Below, in pieces: positions 53,382 to 63,361 of a DNA stretch of 64,000 nt. Every line of letters begins with the position of its first letter. Within the stretch, counting starts at the first letter, position 1. The stretch comes from Tessaracoccus palaemonis. GTDB lineage: Bacteria > Actinomycetota > Actinomycetes > Propionibacteriales > Propionibacteriaceae. Below the pieces are notes generated by a model. That model was not told the origin of the DNA. It worked only from the letters and a program-made list of their open reading frames with translations, and ran no database searches. Position numbers and translations under genes: made by a program. Location of the stretch: assembly GCF_019316905.1 (NCBI RefSeq), contig NZ_CP079216.1, positions 1,736,001-1,800,000 of the forward strand, written 5' to 3'.

Positions 53382-54641
53382 ATGTCCGACGCGATCGTCA
53401 TCACCGGCATCGGCGCCACCACCCCGCTGGGCGGCGACGTCAGCAGCACCTGGGACGCCCTGCTCGCCGGCCGCTCCGGCGTCGTCTCCCTCACCGAGGA
53501 GTGGGCAGAGGCCCTGCCCACCCGCATCGCCGCCAGGGCCGCCGTCGACCCGCTCGAGGTGATCGATCGCGTCGAGGCGCGCAAGCTCGACCGCTCGTCG
53601 CAGCTGATGCTCGTCGCAGGACTCGCCGCCTGGGCCGACGCCGGCCTCGGGCTCGGCGAGGACAACCAGCTCGACCGCGACCGCATCGGCGTCGTCGCCG
53701 CCACCGGCATCGGCGGCCTCCACACCCTGCTCGGCCAGTGGGACGTCATGAAGGAGAAGGGGCTCCGCCGCGTCTCCCCCTTCACCATCCCCATGCTGAT
53801 GGCCAACGCCCCCGCCGCGAACCTCGGCCTGCGGCTGGGCGCCCGCGCCGGGATCCACACCCCTGTCTCCGCCTGCGCATCGTCGAACGAGGCGATCTCG
53901 CTCGGCCTCGACATGCTGCGCCTCGGCCGCGCCGACACCGTCCTGGTAGGCGGCGGCGAGGCCGTCATCCATCCGCTGCCGATCGGCGCCTTCGGCCAGA
54001 TGCAGGCCCTGTCACGCCGCAACGACGAGCCGGAGCGGGCGTCGCGCCCGTGGGACGTCGATCGCGACGGATTCGTGCTCGGCGAGGGTGCCGCCCTGCT
54101 CGTGCTTGAGCGGCTCGACGCTGCGAAGGCGCGCGGCGCGAAGATCTACGGCACGGTCCGCGGCTCGGGCATCTCCGCCGACGGCCACGACATCGTGCAG
54201 CCCGACCCCGACGGCTACGGCCAGGCGCTGGCGATGCGCCGCGCCGTCGCCGACGCGGGCATCTCGCCCGCCGACGTCGTGCACATCAACGCGCACGGCA
54301 CGTCGACTCCCCAGGGCGACGTCACCGAGGCCCACTCGATCCGCAAGGCGCTGGGCCCCGACGCCGAGCACGTCGTCGTCAACTCGACCAAGTCCATGAC
54401 GGGTCACCTGCTCGGCGGCGCCGGGGCGCTGGAGACCGTCGCGACGGTGCTGGCGCTGAAGAACCGCGTCGTGCCCGGCACGATCAACGTCGACAACATC
54501 GAGCCCGACCTGCCGATCGACGTCGCCACGTCCAACCGGGCCCTGCCCGCGACCGGCGACCTCGTCGCGATCAACAACAGCTTCGGCTTCGGCGGCCACA
54601 ACGTCGCCATCGTCGTGAGCAACGAGAACGTCACCGACTGA
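53382..54641 (+). CDS. fabF: 3-oxoacyl-ACP synthase II
   Basis: This is a 419-residue KAS II. Catalytic Cys165 (SACASSNE), His in NAHGTSTPQGD and His in GHLLGGAGAL form the Cys-His-His triad. It elongates acyl-ACP with malonyl-ACP. AGGAGA precedes the ATG. Last gene of the fab operon. A short imperfect hairpin at about 54690-54707 could terminate transcription. Confidence 0.96.
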   Translation: MSDAIVITGIGATTPLGGDVSSTWDALLAGRSGVVSLTEEWAEALPTRIAARAAVDPLEVIDRVEARKLDRSSQLMLVAGLAAWADAGLGLGEDNQLDRDRIGVVAATGIGGLHTLLGQWDVMKEKGLRRVSPFTIPMLMANAPAANLGLRLGARAGIHTPVSACASSNEAISLGLDMLRLGRADTVLVGGGEAVIHPLPIGAFGQMQALSRRNDEPERASRPWDVDRDGFVLGEGAALLVLERLDAAKARGAKIYGTVRGSGISADGHDIVQPDPDGYGQALAMRRAVADAGISPADVVHINAHGTSTPQGDVTEAHSIRKALGPDAEHVVVNSTKSMTGHLLGGAGALETVATVLALKNRVVPGTINVDNIEPDLPIDVATSNRALPATGDLVAINNSFGFGGHNVAIVVSNENVTD

Positions 54642-54758
54642 CGGCTCACGGGGGTGCGATGAGCACGACACACTTCTCGTCGCGAGGATGAACGGTCACA
54701 TGGCCGTTTCAGCTCGACGGGAAGGAGGATGTGCTCATCGCGGCCTCGGGCGACGGGG

Positions 54759-55283
54759 TCAGACGACCTGGTGCAACCAGCGGATCGGGGCGTCCTCCGT
54801 GGCGTAACGGAACACGTCGAGTTCCTCGTCCCACGGCACGCCCAGCAGCTTCTCGAGCGCCTTGTGGATCGGCTCGCCGCCCAGCGCGTCGTTGGCGACG
54901 GCGTGCTTCAGCCTGTCCTCCGGGACGTGGATGTCGCCGTGGATGCCGACGATCGCCGTGAACGACCCCAGCGTCGGGGTGAAGCAGAAGCGCTGACCGT
55001 CGGAGGACCGCGTCGGCTCCTCCGTGATCTCGAACCTCGCCTGCCCCAGCCGCGCGAGTGCCGACGCGAACGCCGCGCCGCTGCCGATGTCGCCGGTCCA
55101 GGCGGCCTCCGCGCGCTGCGCTCCCCGCTCGGCGGGCTGATTCGTCCAGTCGAACTGCAGGCGTGCTCCCGCCACCGCGCCGATCGCCCACTCGATGTGA
55201 GGGCACAGCGCTGCCGACGCGGAGTGGATGTAGATCATCCCGCGCGCCTGGGGCTGGCTGGTCGAAGGAGTTCGAGCAGTCAT
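54759..55283 (-). CDS. DUF3145 family protein
   Basis: This is a 174-residue DUF3145 protein (RGMIYIHSASAALCPHIEWAIG, RFEITEEPT, GIHGDIHVPEDRL and the C-terminal APIRWLHQVV). It is actinobacterial only and usually beside the fab operon, as here, but convergent with it. The function is unknown. AGGAGG lies eight bases before the ATG at 55283. Longer frames run into the divergent S9 peptidase promoter. Confidence 0.92.
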   Translation of the reverse strand: MTARTPSTSQPQARGMIYIHSASAALCPHIEWAIGAVAGARLQFDWTNQPAERGAQRAEAAWTGDIGSGAAFASALARLGQARFEITEEPTRSSDGQRFCFTPTLGSFTAIVGIHGDIHVPEDRLKHAVANDALGGEPIHKALEKLLGVPWDEELDVFRYATEDAPIRWLHQVV

Positions 55284-55425
55284 GGTGGGTACCTCCTGGT
55301 CGGGCCCTAATTGCCTTCCCCTGCGATCGGGGCCCGTCCAGGTGCGGGGCCAATTCTGCCGTGACCGGGGGCCACGCGCAACGCCGGCCTTGAAAGCCCA
55401 CGCGGGGGCAAGTAGGAATTGACGC

Positions 55426-57255
55426 ATGGCAGCACGTTCGCTCGACTCCGTCCTGAACTACCCCGACGCGATCTCGCAGGTCCGCGCGACCGACGACGCG
55501 GTGTTCTGGCTGGCCTCCCTCGCCGCCCAGGACGGTCGGGTGACCGTCCGCCGCCTGCGGGACGGGGCCGTTGAGGACCTGACCCCCGACGCGAATGTGC
55601 GCTCCCACGCGATGGAGTACGGCGGCGGCGCCTACGCGGTGGCCGCGGACCTGCTCGCCTTCTGCGACGTCACGACGGGCAGGGTCATGGTCCGCGACAC
55701 CTTCGGCACCCGCCCCATCACGATCGACCAGCGACGCTTCGTCTACGGCGGGCTGGAACTCGTGCCGTCGGAGGGACTCGTGCTCGCCGTCCGAGAGGAC
55801 CACCATGCGCAGCCGGAGGCCCGGACCGAGATCGTGGCCCTGGATCTCGACGGCGACAACCCGTCGGGCGGTCGGGTCATCGCCACCGGTGCGGACTTCT
55901 ACGCAGCCGTGACCGTGCTGGACGGGCGGGTCGCCTGGATGCAGTGGGACCACCCGAACATGAGCTGGGACACCAGCTCGGTGTGGTCCGCGACGCTCGC
56001 TGACCCGTCCGACGCCGCCCCGGTCTACTCCCGCGACGACGTCTCGGCGAAGGACCCGCTGTGGGTCGCACCGGGCGACCTCGCCTTCGTCGCCGACGAC
56101 AGCGGCTTCTGGAACTGGCGCATCGACGGCGGGAACCGCTGGCGCACCGACCTGGACTGCGCCGCCCCGACATGGGTGCTGAACCCGCCCGCGGCCGCCA
56201 TCCTGCCCGGCGGCCGCGTCGCGTCGCTGGTCATCGACGACGGTTTCGGGACCGTCGGGATCTGGACCCCCGCCACCGGAGAGGTCGCGAACCCGCTGCC
56301 CGGCACCACCTACGTCGAGTCGCTGGCCGTCAGCGGCGAGGACCTCCTCGTCGTGGCCGAGTGGGCCGACCGCGCCGCGACGCTGCACCGCGTTTCCGCC
56401 GACGGCACGGTCAGCCAACTCGCCGGGCCGACCGACCCGGAGGCCGACGTCACGGTCCCCACTGCCCTGTGGTGCGACGGCGAAGCCGGCCCGGTCCACT
56501 CCTGGCTCTACTCGCCCGCCGGCGCCGCGCCGGCTCCCCTGATCGTCATGACGCACGGCGGCCCCACCTCGATGGCCACCGCGAGCTTCGACGCCACCGT
56601 CCAGTTCTGGGTCTCGCGCGGCTTCGGGGTGCTGGACGTGAACTACTCCGGCTCCACGGGCTTCGGCCGCGCCTACCGCGACCGCCTCAAGGGGAACTGG
56701 GGCATCTACGACGTGACCGACGCGACCGCCGCGGTCGCCGAGGTGGTCTCCCGTGGCCTGGCGGACCCGGCCAGGGTCGCCATCACCGGCGGGTCGGCCG
56801 GCGGCTACACGACGCTGCGGGCCCTCACCTCGACCGACGTCTTCACGGCCGGCGTCAGCCGCTACGGGATCGGCGACCTCACGACGCTGGTCACGGACAC
56901 GCACAAGGCCGAGTCGCGCTACCCGCACTCGCTGATCGCGCCGTGGCCCGCGGGTCGGGCAGTCTACGAGGACCGCTCCCCCATCAACCACCTCGACCGG
57001 CTGCGCACGCCGATGCTGATCCTGCAGGGCACCATCGACAAGGTGGTCCCGCCGAGCCAGGCCGTCGCGATGGCCGACGCCGTGCGCGCCGCGCACCTGC
57101 CCGTCGCGCTGCTCCTGCTGGAGGGCGAGGGCCACGGCTTCCGCGCGATGGCGACCCGGCGGCTCGCGCTCGAGGCGCAGGTGTCGTTCCTGGAGCAGGT
57201 CTTCGGCCTCCCCCAGAGCCCCGACGTGCCCGTGCTGCCGATCGAGAACCTGTAG
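55426..57255 (+). CDS. S9 family serine peptidase (prolyl oligopeptidase / acylaminoacyl peptidase type)
   Basis: This is a 609-residue cytoplasmic peptidase. An N-terminal beta-propeller-like region (about 1-350) is followed by an alpha/beta-hydrolase domain with Ser457 (GGSAGGY), Asp538 (TIDKVVPP) and His570 (EGHGFR). Such enzymes cut short oligopeptides. No signal peptide is present. It starts about 140 bp from the divergent DUF3145 gene. Confidence 0.92.
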   Translation: MAARSLDSVLNYPDAISQVRATDDAVFWLASLAAQDGRVTVRRLRDGAVEDLTPDANVRSHAMEYGGGAYAVAADLLAFCDVTTGRVMVRDTFGTRPITIDQRRFVYGGLELVPSEGLVLAVREDHHAQPEARTEIVALDLDGDNPSGGRVIATGADFYAAVTVLDGRVAWMQWDHPNMSWDTSSVWSATLADPSDAAPVYSRDDVSAKDPLWVAPGDLAFVADDSGFWNWRIDGGNRWRTDLDCAAPTWVLNPPAAAILPGGRVASLVIDDGFGTVGIWTPATGEVANPLPGTTYVESLAVSGEDLLVVAEWADRAATLHRVSADGTVSQLAGPTDPEADVTVPTALWCDGEAGPVHSWLYSPAGAAPAPLIVMTHGGPTSMATASFDATVQFWVSRGFGVLDVNYSGSTGFGRAYRDRLKGNWGIYDVTDATAAVAEVVSRGLADPARVAITGGSAGGYTTLRALTSTDVFTAGVSRYGIGDLTTLVTDTHKAESRYPHSLIAPWPAGRAVYEDRSPINHLDRLRTPMLILQGTIDKVVPPSQAVAMADAVRAAHLPVALLLLEGEGHGFRAMATRRLALEAQVSFLEQVFGLPQSPDVPVLPIENL

Positions 57256-57271
57256 GCGTTTCCGCCGGGTC

Positions 57272-57380
57272 GTTGAGCTCGTTGAAACGCCTCGAGCGCA
57301 GCGAGGGGAGAACCCTTCGCTCCGCTCAGGGCCCAACGACGAAGCTCAGGGAACCGAGGAGACAAGCTCAGGGAACCCGA
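57272..57380. repeat. Dispersed hairpin repeat (copy 3)
   Basis: Between the S9 peptidase and the VWA gene lie CTCGAGCGCAGCGAGGGG, CTTCGCTCCGCTCAGGG, GACGAAGCTCAGGGAACC and GACAAGCTCAGGGAACCC, the same elements found at 23589-23708 and 24341-24475. It fills the gap between convergent genes and may help termination. Confidence 0.65.
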
Positions 57381-58337
57381 TCAGGGCCAGCGGGCACCGA
57401 GCGAGATGACGCCCAGGGCGGCGAGGACCGCGAAGATGATCGCCAGGCCCGCGTAGCGGTCGGTGACCTCCGCGGCGACCTGCTCCGTGCCCACGGACTG
57501 GCGGATGGCCTCGTAGACCTCGTTCAGCTGCCCCGCCGACTCGGCCGCGTACTTCTTGCCGCCGGAGATGCGGGCGATCTCGCTCAGCTCATAGTGGTCG
57601 ACGGCGACGCGCTGGCGCTGACCGTCCTGCACGACGTAGCCGTTGTCCGTGCCGAAGGCGATGGTGTAGACGGGGACGCCCTGCTCCTTCGCCACCTCGG
57701 CGGCGCCGGCGGACGAGCGGCCGATGTTGGTGGCGCCGTCGGACAGCAGCACGATCGCGGCAGGGGCGACCGCCTCCGGGTCGTCGGGGTCCTCCGGCAC
57801 CTGGGTGAGCGCCTCGAGGCTCGTGTAGATCCCCTCGCCCACCGCGGTGGACGGGCCCATCTCCAGCGCGTCGATCGCGCGGTCGATCACGTCGCGGTCG
57901 ACGGTCGGCGGCACGGCGATGGACGCGGTGCCGGCGAACGAGACCAGCGCCACGTTGAAGCGCTCCGGCAGCGACTCTACGAACTCCTTCGCCGCCGTCT
58001 GGGCAGCCTGCATGCGGTTCGGCGACACGTCCTCGGCCTCCATGGACCACGAGACGTCGATCGCGACGACCACCGTCGCCCGGTCGCGAGGCTTGTCGAC
58101 CAGGTCGGTCGGCATGGCCCAGGCGACGATGAGCGACGCGAGGCTGAGCAGCGCGAGCAGCACCGCCCCGTGGCGCTTCCAGGCGGCGTCCTTCGGGACG
58201 ACGATCCGCAGCCGCGAGCTCATGGGCCGCTTCACGGTGCGACCGGACAGCACGACGTACAGCACGGCGATCACAGGGATCACCACCAGGGCCCACAGGC
58301 GGGGCGCGGCGAGGAACTCCATGGCGAGCGGGGTCAT
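57381..58337 (-). CDS. VWA domain membrane protein (second of pair)
   Basis: This is a 318-residue protein with TM helices at both ends and an inward or periplasmic von Willebrand A domain. The MIDAS motif DVSWSM and later VPPTVDRDVIDRA and LLSDGATN are visible. It is homologous to the preceding VWA gene. Such BatA/BatB-like proteins associate with MoxR and DUF58 proteins in chaperone-like complexes. ATG at 58337 overlaps the upstream stop (ATGA). Confidence 0.88.
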   Translation of the reverse strand: MTPLAMEFLAAPRLWALVVIPVIAVLYVVLSGRTVKRPMSSRLRIVVPKDAAWKRHGAVLLALLSLASLIVAWAMPTDLVDKPRDRATVVVAIDVSWSMEAEDVSPNRMQAAQTAAKEFVESLPERFNVALVSFAGTASIAVPPTVDRDVIDRAIDALEMGPSTAVGEGIYTSLEALTQVPEDPDDPEAVAPAAIVLLSDGATNIGRSSAGAAEVAKEQGVPVYTIAFGTDNGYVVQDGQRQRVAVDHYELSEIARISGGKKYAAESAGQLNEVYEAIRQSVGTEQVAAEVTDRYAGLAIIFAVLAALGVISLGARWP

Positions 58338-59299
58338 CGTGGCCACCTCGCGGCCATGAACACCGCGCCGAGCGCCGCGACGACGGCGAAGCCGAGCGCG
58401 ATGGAGGCGTATGTCGCGGTGATGGGCTTGGACACTTCCTCGTAGCCGACGACCGACCCGATCTGCCGGTAGGCGTCCTTGAGCGACGTCAGGTCGTCTG
58501 CGGCGACGGACTTCCCGCCCGTGGCGGTGGCGATCTGCTTCAGCGTCTCCGGGTCCGGTGCGACGTTCTCGCGCTGCCCGTCGACGTCGACGTACCCGTT
58601 CTCCGTGCCGTACGCGATGGTGAAGATCGGGATGTCCCGGTCGCGGGCCTGAGCGGTGGCCTCCGTCGCCGACGCCCCCTCGGTGTTGGTGCCGTCGGAG
58701 AGCATCACGATCATCGCAGGCGCCTCCTCCTCATCGTCGCCGACGGGGGCCTGGTCGACCGCCTTCAGCGCCTGCGTGATGGAGTCGCCGATCGCCGTCC
58801 CGTCGCTCAGCTGGAGCGCCTCGATCGCGCGCTGGGTGGCTCCCCGGTCGGTGGTCGGCGGGATCGCGATGGACGGGTCGCCATCGAGGCCGACGACGGC
58901 GACGTTGAAGCTGCTCGGGAGGTCGTTCATGAACGCGACGGCTGCGGTCTGCGCGGCGGCCAGCCGGTTGGGGCTGACGTCGGTCGCTGACATCGACAGG
59001 GACGTGTCGACGACGAGCACCACCGTCGCCCGCTCCCGGGGCTGCTTCTCGACGCCAAGGGGATTGGCGTAGGCCAGCCCCAGCGCGATCAGCGAGGCGA
59101 GCGACATCGCCACGAACAGGTGCCGGGTCCAGCGACGCTGCGAGCCGACGATGCGGCCGAGCACGCCGGTGTTGGTGTAGCGCAGCGCGACGCGGCCCTT
59201 GAGCCGCAGCAGGATCAGGTACGCGATGATCAGGACGGGAAGCAGCACCAGGGTCCACAGCCGGTCCGGGTTCTGGAAGTCGGGGATCCAGTCGAGCAT
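58334..59299 (-). CDS. VWA domain membrane protein (first of pair)
   Basis: This is a 321-residue paralogue of the next gene with the same layout: N-terminal TM segments (LVLLPVLIIAYLILL), a second near residue 60, the VWA domain with MIDAS DTSLSM, a VMLSDGTN strand and a C-terminal TM helix. It starts at ATG 59299, directly after the DUF58 stop, and is coupled to the second VWA gene by ATGA. Confidence 0.88.
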   Translation of the reverse strand: MLDWIPDFQNPDRLWTLVLLPVLIIAYLILLRLKGRVALRYTNTGVLGRIVGSQRRWTRHLFVAMSLASLIALGLAYANPLGVEKQPRERATVVLVVDTSLSMSATDVSPNRLAAAQTAAVAFMNDLPSSFNVAVVGLDGDPSIAIPPTTDRGATQRAIEALQLSDGTAIGDSITQALKAVDQAPVGDDEEEAPAMIVMLSDGTNTEGASATEATAQARDRDIPIFTIAYGTENGYVDVDGQRENVAPDPETLKQIATATGGKSVAADDLTSLKDAYRQIGSVVGYEEVSKPITATYASIALGFAVVAALGAVFMAARWPR

Positions 59300-60376
59300 C
59301 TAGCGGCTCACCCCCTGCGGCGGCTGGTGCAGCATGCCGGCGACGCGGCGGTAGTTCAGCACGAAGCGGGCGATGTCGGCCACCCAGTCGCGGTCGGTGC
59401 GCAGCTGGATGTGCCCGGCGCCGGCGCGGCGCAGCGCGAGCCGGACGCGGTCGCGCTGTGCCTTGGAGGCGGCGTCCATCCGTCGACGGGCGGCGTCGTC
59501 GGAGGTGTTGACGTAGCGCGCGAACGACGTCTCCGGGTCGCGGATGAGCATCTCGCCGACGTCGGGGAACTCCAGCTCGTGACGGTCGACGACCTCGATG
59601 CACAGCACCTGGTTGCGCACCGACAGGCGGCGGATCGCCCGCTCCCACGGCGGCGGGACCTCGGGGTCGAGCTCGGCGTCGCCCGGGGTCAGGAAGTCGG
59701 AGACGACGACCCGCATGCCGCGGCGACGCTGCGAGCGGTTGAGTTGTTCGATGCCGTCCGCCAGTTCGAGGTCGCCGGGGGCGTGGTCGGCGACGATCGG
59801 CTCGGTCAACATCTTGCGCAGCAGCCCGTACAGGGCGGTGCGCCCGGAGCGGGCCGGCAGCCTCTTGACCTGATCGGGGCGCATCATCATGCCGCCGAAC
59901 CGGTCGCCCATCTTCTGGCTGAGGAAGCCGATGGTGGCGATGGCCGCGATGCCGAGGTCGCGCTTGGTGATGCCCTCGGTGCCCCAGTTCATCGACGGGG
60001 TCACGTCGAGCAGCGCCCAGACCTCCAGCTCGCGGTCCGCCATGGTGTCGCGGACGTGCGGGACGGTCGTGCGGGCCGTGACGGCCCAGTCCATCTTGCG
60101 GACGTCGTCCTGGCCGGGCTGGTAGACGCGGGCGTCGTTGGTGTCGGACCCGGGCCCGGGGAGCAGGCCGAGGTGATCGCCGTGCAGGAAACCCTCGAGG
60201 CGGCGGACGATGGTGAGCTCGAGACGGCGCAGCGCGGCCTCGGGGGCCAGCTTGTTCAGCGGCACCGTCGGCCCGGTCGGGACCCGCAGCACCGAGAACT
60301 CGGCGCCCTGCGGGTCGGGCACGGCGAGCCTCGGCCCCTCGGGGGGGCCGTCGAGGCTGAATCCGGGTCGGGCCAC
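59300..60376 (-). CDS. DUF58 domain protein
   Basis: This is a 358-residue protein of the DUF58 family, related to VWA. Landmarks are GDHLGLLPGPGSDTNDARVYQPGQDDVRKMDWAVTAR (family core) and the VWA-like ALLDVTPSMNWGT. GTG at 60376 is used, 5 bp after the MoxR stop. It is the second gene of the moxR-DUF58-VWA-VWA operon. Confidence 0.88.
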   Translation of the reverse strand: MARPGFSLDGPPEGPRLAVPDPQGAEFSVLRVPTGPTVPLNKLAPEAALRRLELTIVRRLEGFLHGDHLGLLPGPGSDTNDARVYQPGQDDVRKMDWAVTARTTVPHVRDTMADRELEVWALLDVTPSMNWGTEGITKRDLGIAAIATIGFLSQKMGDRFGGMMMRPDQVKRLPARSGRTALYGLLRKMLTEPIVADHAPGDLELADGIEQLNRSQRRRGMRVVVSDFLTPGDAELDPEVPPPWERAIRRLSVRNQVLCIEVVDRHELEFPDVGEMLIRDPETSFARYVNTSDDAARRRMDAASKAQRDRVRLALRRAGAGHIQLRTDRDWVADIARFVLNYRRVAGMLHQPPQGVSR

Positions 60377-60381
60377 GGGTC

Positions 60382-61446
<1,065 letters not shown>

Positions 61447-61585
61447 GCGGTCACTCCTTGGGATGTGTCGTCGGGTCCGCCACAACGATAGCGCCCCCAC
61501 GCCAGCACACCGTCGCGGCGACATCGCGTCCAGGGCGGCCGCGCTGGTGGGCGCCAACTTGGCCCGGTGTGGTTCGATAGTGGCG

Positions 61586-62503
61586 ATGAGCAACGAGTCA
61601 GTCCCCGACGACGGCACCGGTTCCGTCCCGCTGGCGACGCATGCTCCGTTGCTGGACACCGATCCGGTGAAGGTCGGCGATTTCTGGCTCGACGCCCGCC
61701 TCAACGCGACCCCCGCCGGCACCACCTATGTGGCCCACGAGAGCGGCGGCGACGCCGTCATGCTGATCCTGCTCTCGGCCGGTGCGGCGCGGGACGCGGC
61801 GGCGAGGTCGCGGTTCTCCGGCGAGATCAACGCCATGCACATCGACACCGTCGTGGCCCGCGGCGGCCAGGACCAGGACGAGGGTCTCCTCAAGGTCCGG
61901 TTCCGGCCCGAGGACGACGACCCGACGCTGGTCGGTCACACCCCACTTGCCCCGTGGGCCGCCCTCGCCTTCGACGGGTCAGCCGATGCCGCCCGCGAGG
62001 CCATGCGGGTGCTGCGCGCCATCGACCTGATGATGTCGCCTCCGCTCAGCGAGCCGTCGGGGCCGGACTACAAGCTGCACTGGATCGACGACACCGCCAC
62101 GGGCACGACCCGCGTGTGGCCGCTCTCCTGGCCGGGCCGCAAGGACCGCGCCGGCTGGATCACCATCCTGGTCTCGTTCCTGCTGATGGCGCTGATCGCG
62201 GCGCTGGCGCTGCTGCTCGCGATCCTCGTGTTCCAGAACCAGCCGCTCGTCAACGCTCCCCAGCCGATCCCGTCGTCGGCCGAGGGGTCCGGCGGCTCCG
62301 GGTCCCCGAGCGGCTCGCCGTCCGAGGGATCCGGTTCCCCGTCAGGCTCGGCCTCCGGATCGCCGTCCGAGTCGGGCGGCTCCCCCAGCGGCAGCCCGTC
62401 GCCAGGCGACGAGAACAACCCGTACTCGCACTCACCGTCGATGAACATCCCGAGCGGGTCCCAGTCCGGCCCCGGCGACCCGTCTCCCAACCCCAAGCTC
62501 TGA
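61586..62503 (+). CDS. Single-TM protein with Ser/Gly/Pro repeat tail
   Basis: This is a 305-residue protein. A cytoplasmic N-terminal domain (about 1-190) has a layout reminiscent of the N-lobe of a Ser/Thr kinase but lacks catalytic motifs; this resemblance is only an inference. One TM helix follows at about 194-218, and an outside tail is built of Ser-Gly-Ser-Pro-like repeats and ends PSPNPKL. The function is unknown. It is divergent from moxR across about 140 bp and followed by tRNA-Met. Confidence 0.65.
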   Translation: MSNESVPDDGTGSVPLATHAPLLDTDPVKVGDFWLDARLNATPAGTTYVAHESGGDAVMLILLSAGAARDAAARSRFSGEINAMHIDTVVARGGQDQDEGLLKVRFRPEDDDPTLVGHTPLAPWAALAFDGSADAAREAMRVLRAIDLMMSPPLSEPSGPDYKLHWIDDTATGTTRVWPLSWPGRKDRAGWITILVSFLLMALIAALALLLAILVFQNQPLVNAPQPIPSSAEGSGGSGSPSGSPSEGSGSPSGSASGSPSESGGSPSGSPSPGDENNPYSHSPSMNIPSGSQSGPGDPSPNPKL

Positions 62504-62541
62504 CGATTCCGCGCTGGCCCGCTAGGGTTGGGGCCGCACGA

Positions 62542-62618
62542 GGGGCGTTAGCTCAGCCGGTTAGAGCAGCGGACTCATAATCCGCCCGTCGCGGGTTCGA
62601 GCCCCGCACGCCCCACCA
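62542..62618 (+). tRNA. tRNA-Met (anticodon CAT)
   Basis: This tRNA has the acceptor stem GGGGCGT/ACGCCCC, D-loop TTAGCTCAGCCGGTTAGAGC, anticodon loop CTCATAA (CAT) and a T-arm with GGGTTCGAGCCC. CCA is encoded. The D-arm and acceptor are those of an elongator type, not an initiator. A CAT anticodon could also be a tRNA-Ile modified at C34 (lysidine), which cannot be excluded without comparison. Confidence 0.92.
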
Positions 62619-62746
62619 CTTCCACCTCCGAGACAGCGCGCGAACAAGTACTACCCCGAGTGGACCTCGCGTCGAAACCGGGCTATCGCCCGCGCAGACG
62701 CTCTGGTCGAAGTAGCCTCCCGAGTACCGAACCAGGAGGTCTTCTG

Positions 62747-63214
62747 ATGGGACGACGCATTCCGCTGGCGCTGTCGGCGCTCGTGCTCGTCGGGCTGACA
62801 GCGTGCACCGCCGCGCCCCGGGCGACAGACCCACCGAGCCCGACGGGAGCCCCGACCCCGGTGGGTTCGCCGACCGTGTCCGCCACCGGCTCCTCCTTCG
62901 AGGTGCCCGAGTCCCCGAGCGCCGAGGCGGTCGCCTATGCGGAAGCTGGGGACGGTGAGGTGGGGACCCATGTCGGTCCGGCCACCGACGGCAGTTACGT
63001 CGTGCGCGCGGCCTGCGTGGGGGCACCCCGCATCAGCTACGAACTCGTCGTTGACGACACACCCGTATCGTCCGCGACCTTCGACTGTGGGGCCGAAGTG
63101 GTCAACACCGCCTTCACCGGCAGCGCAGAGAGCGTGATGATCCGGTTCCCCGACCCGCCAGCGCAGGCGGAAGCCCTCGCGGAGGTGATCCCCGAGGACG
63201 CCCTCGGACGCTGA
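62747..63214 (+). CDS. Small secreted lipoprotein
   Basis: This is a 155-residue lipoprotein with lipobox LTAC (Cys20). A Ser/Pro/Thr linker follows, then a beta-rich domain of about 90 residues with two Cys that may pair (RAACVG and TFDCGAE). AGGAGG lies seven bases before the ATG at 62747. No family is recognised. It lies between tRNA-Met and the IclR gene. Confidence 0.8.
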   Translation: MGRRIPLALSALVLVGLTACTAAPRATDPPSPTGAPTPVGSPTVSATGSSFEVPESPSAEAVAYAEAGDGEVGTHVGPATDGSYVVRAACVGAPRISYELVVDDTPVSSATFDCGAEVVNTAFTGSAESVMIRFPDPPAQAEALAEVIPEDALGR

Positions 63215-63361
63215 CGGCGTCAGCGTCCGAGGAGAGGCAGCTGCTCGCGGACCTTCTCGACGAGGTGACGGTCCGGGCGCGAGAGGCCGAGCCCGCGGCG
63301 CCCGATCCGCGGGATCGGCTGGGGCAGCGTGATGACGGCCTCGGGCCGGCGACAGCCGGCA
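63215..63361. other. Gap before the IclR gene
   Basis: A minus-strand frame (63220-63402) overlapping the IclR 3' end reads PRIGRRGLGLSRPDRHLVEKVREQ at its tail, which looks protein-like and might be the remnant of a lost gene end. Not supported as a gene. Confidence 0.3.

Noticed and set aside
54709-57336. An 875-codon minus-strand frame antisense to the S9 peptidase
   Set aside because: Composition is typical of a shadow frame, and only its last part coincides with DUF3145 in another phase.
62542-62618. Initiator tRNA-Met
   Set aside because: The acceptor begins with a paired G-C and the anticodon stem lacks the three G-C pairs typical of initiators.
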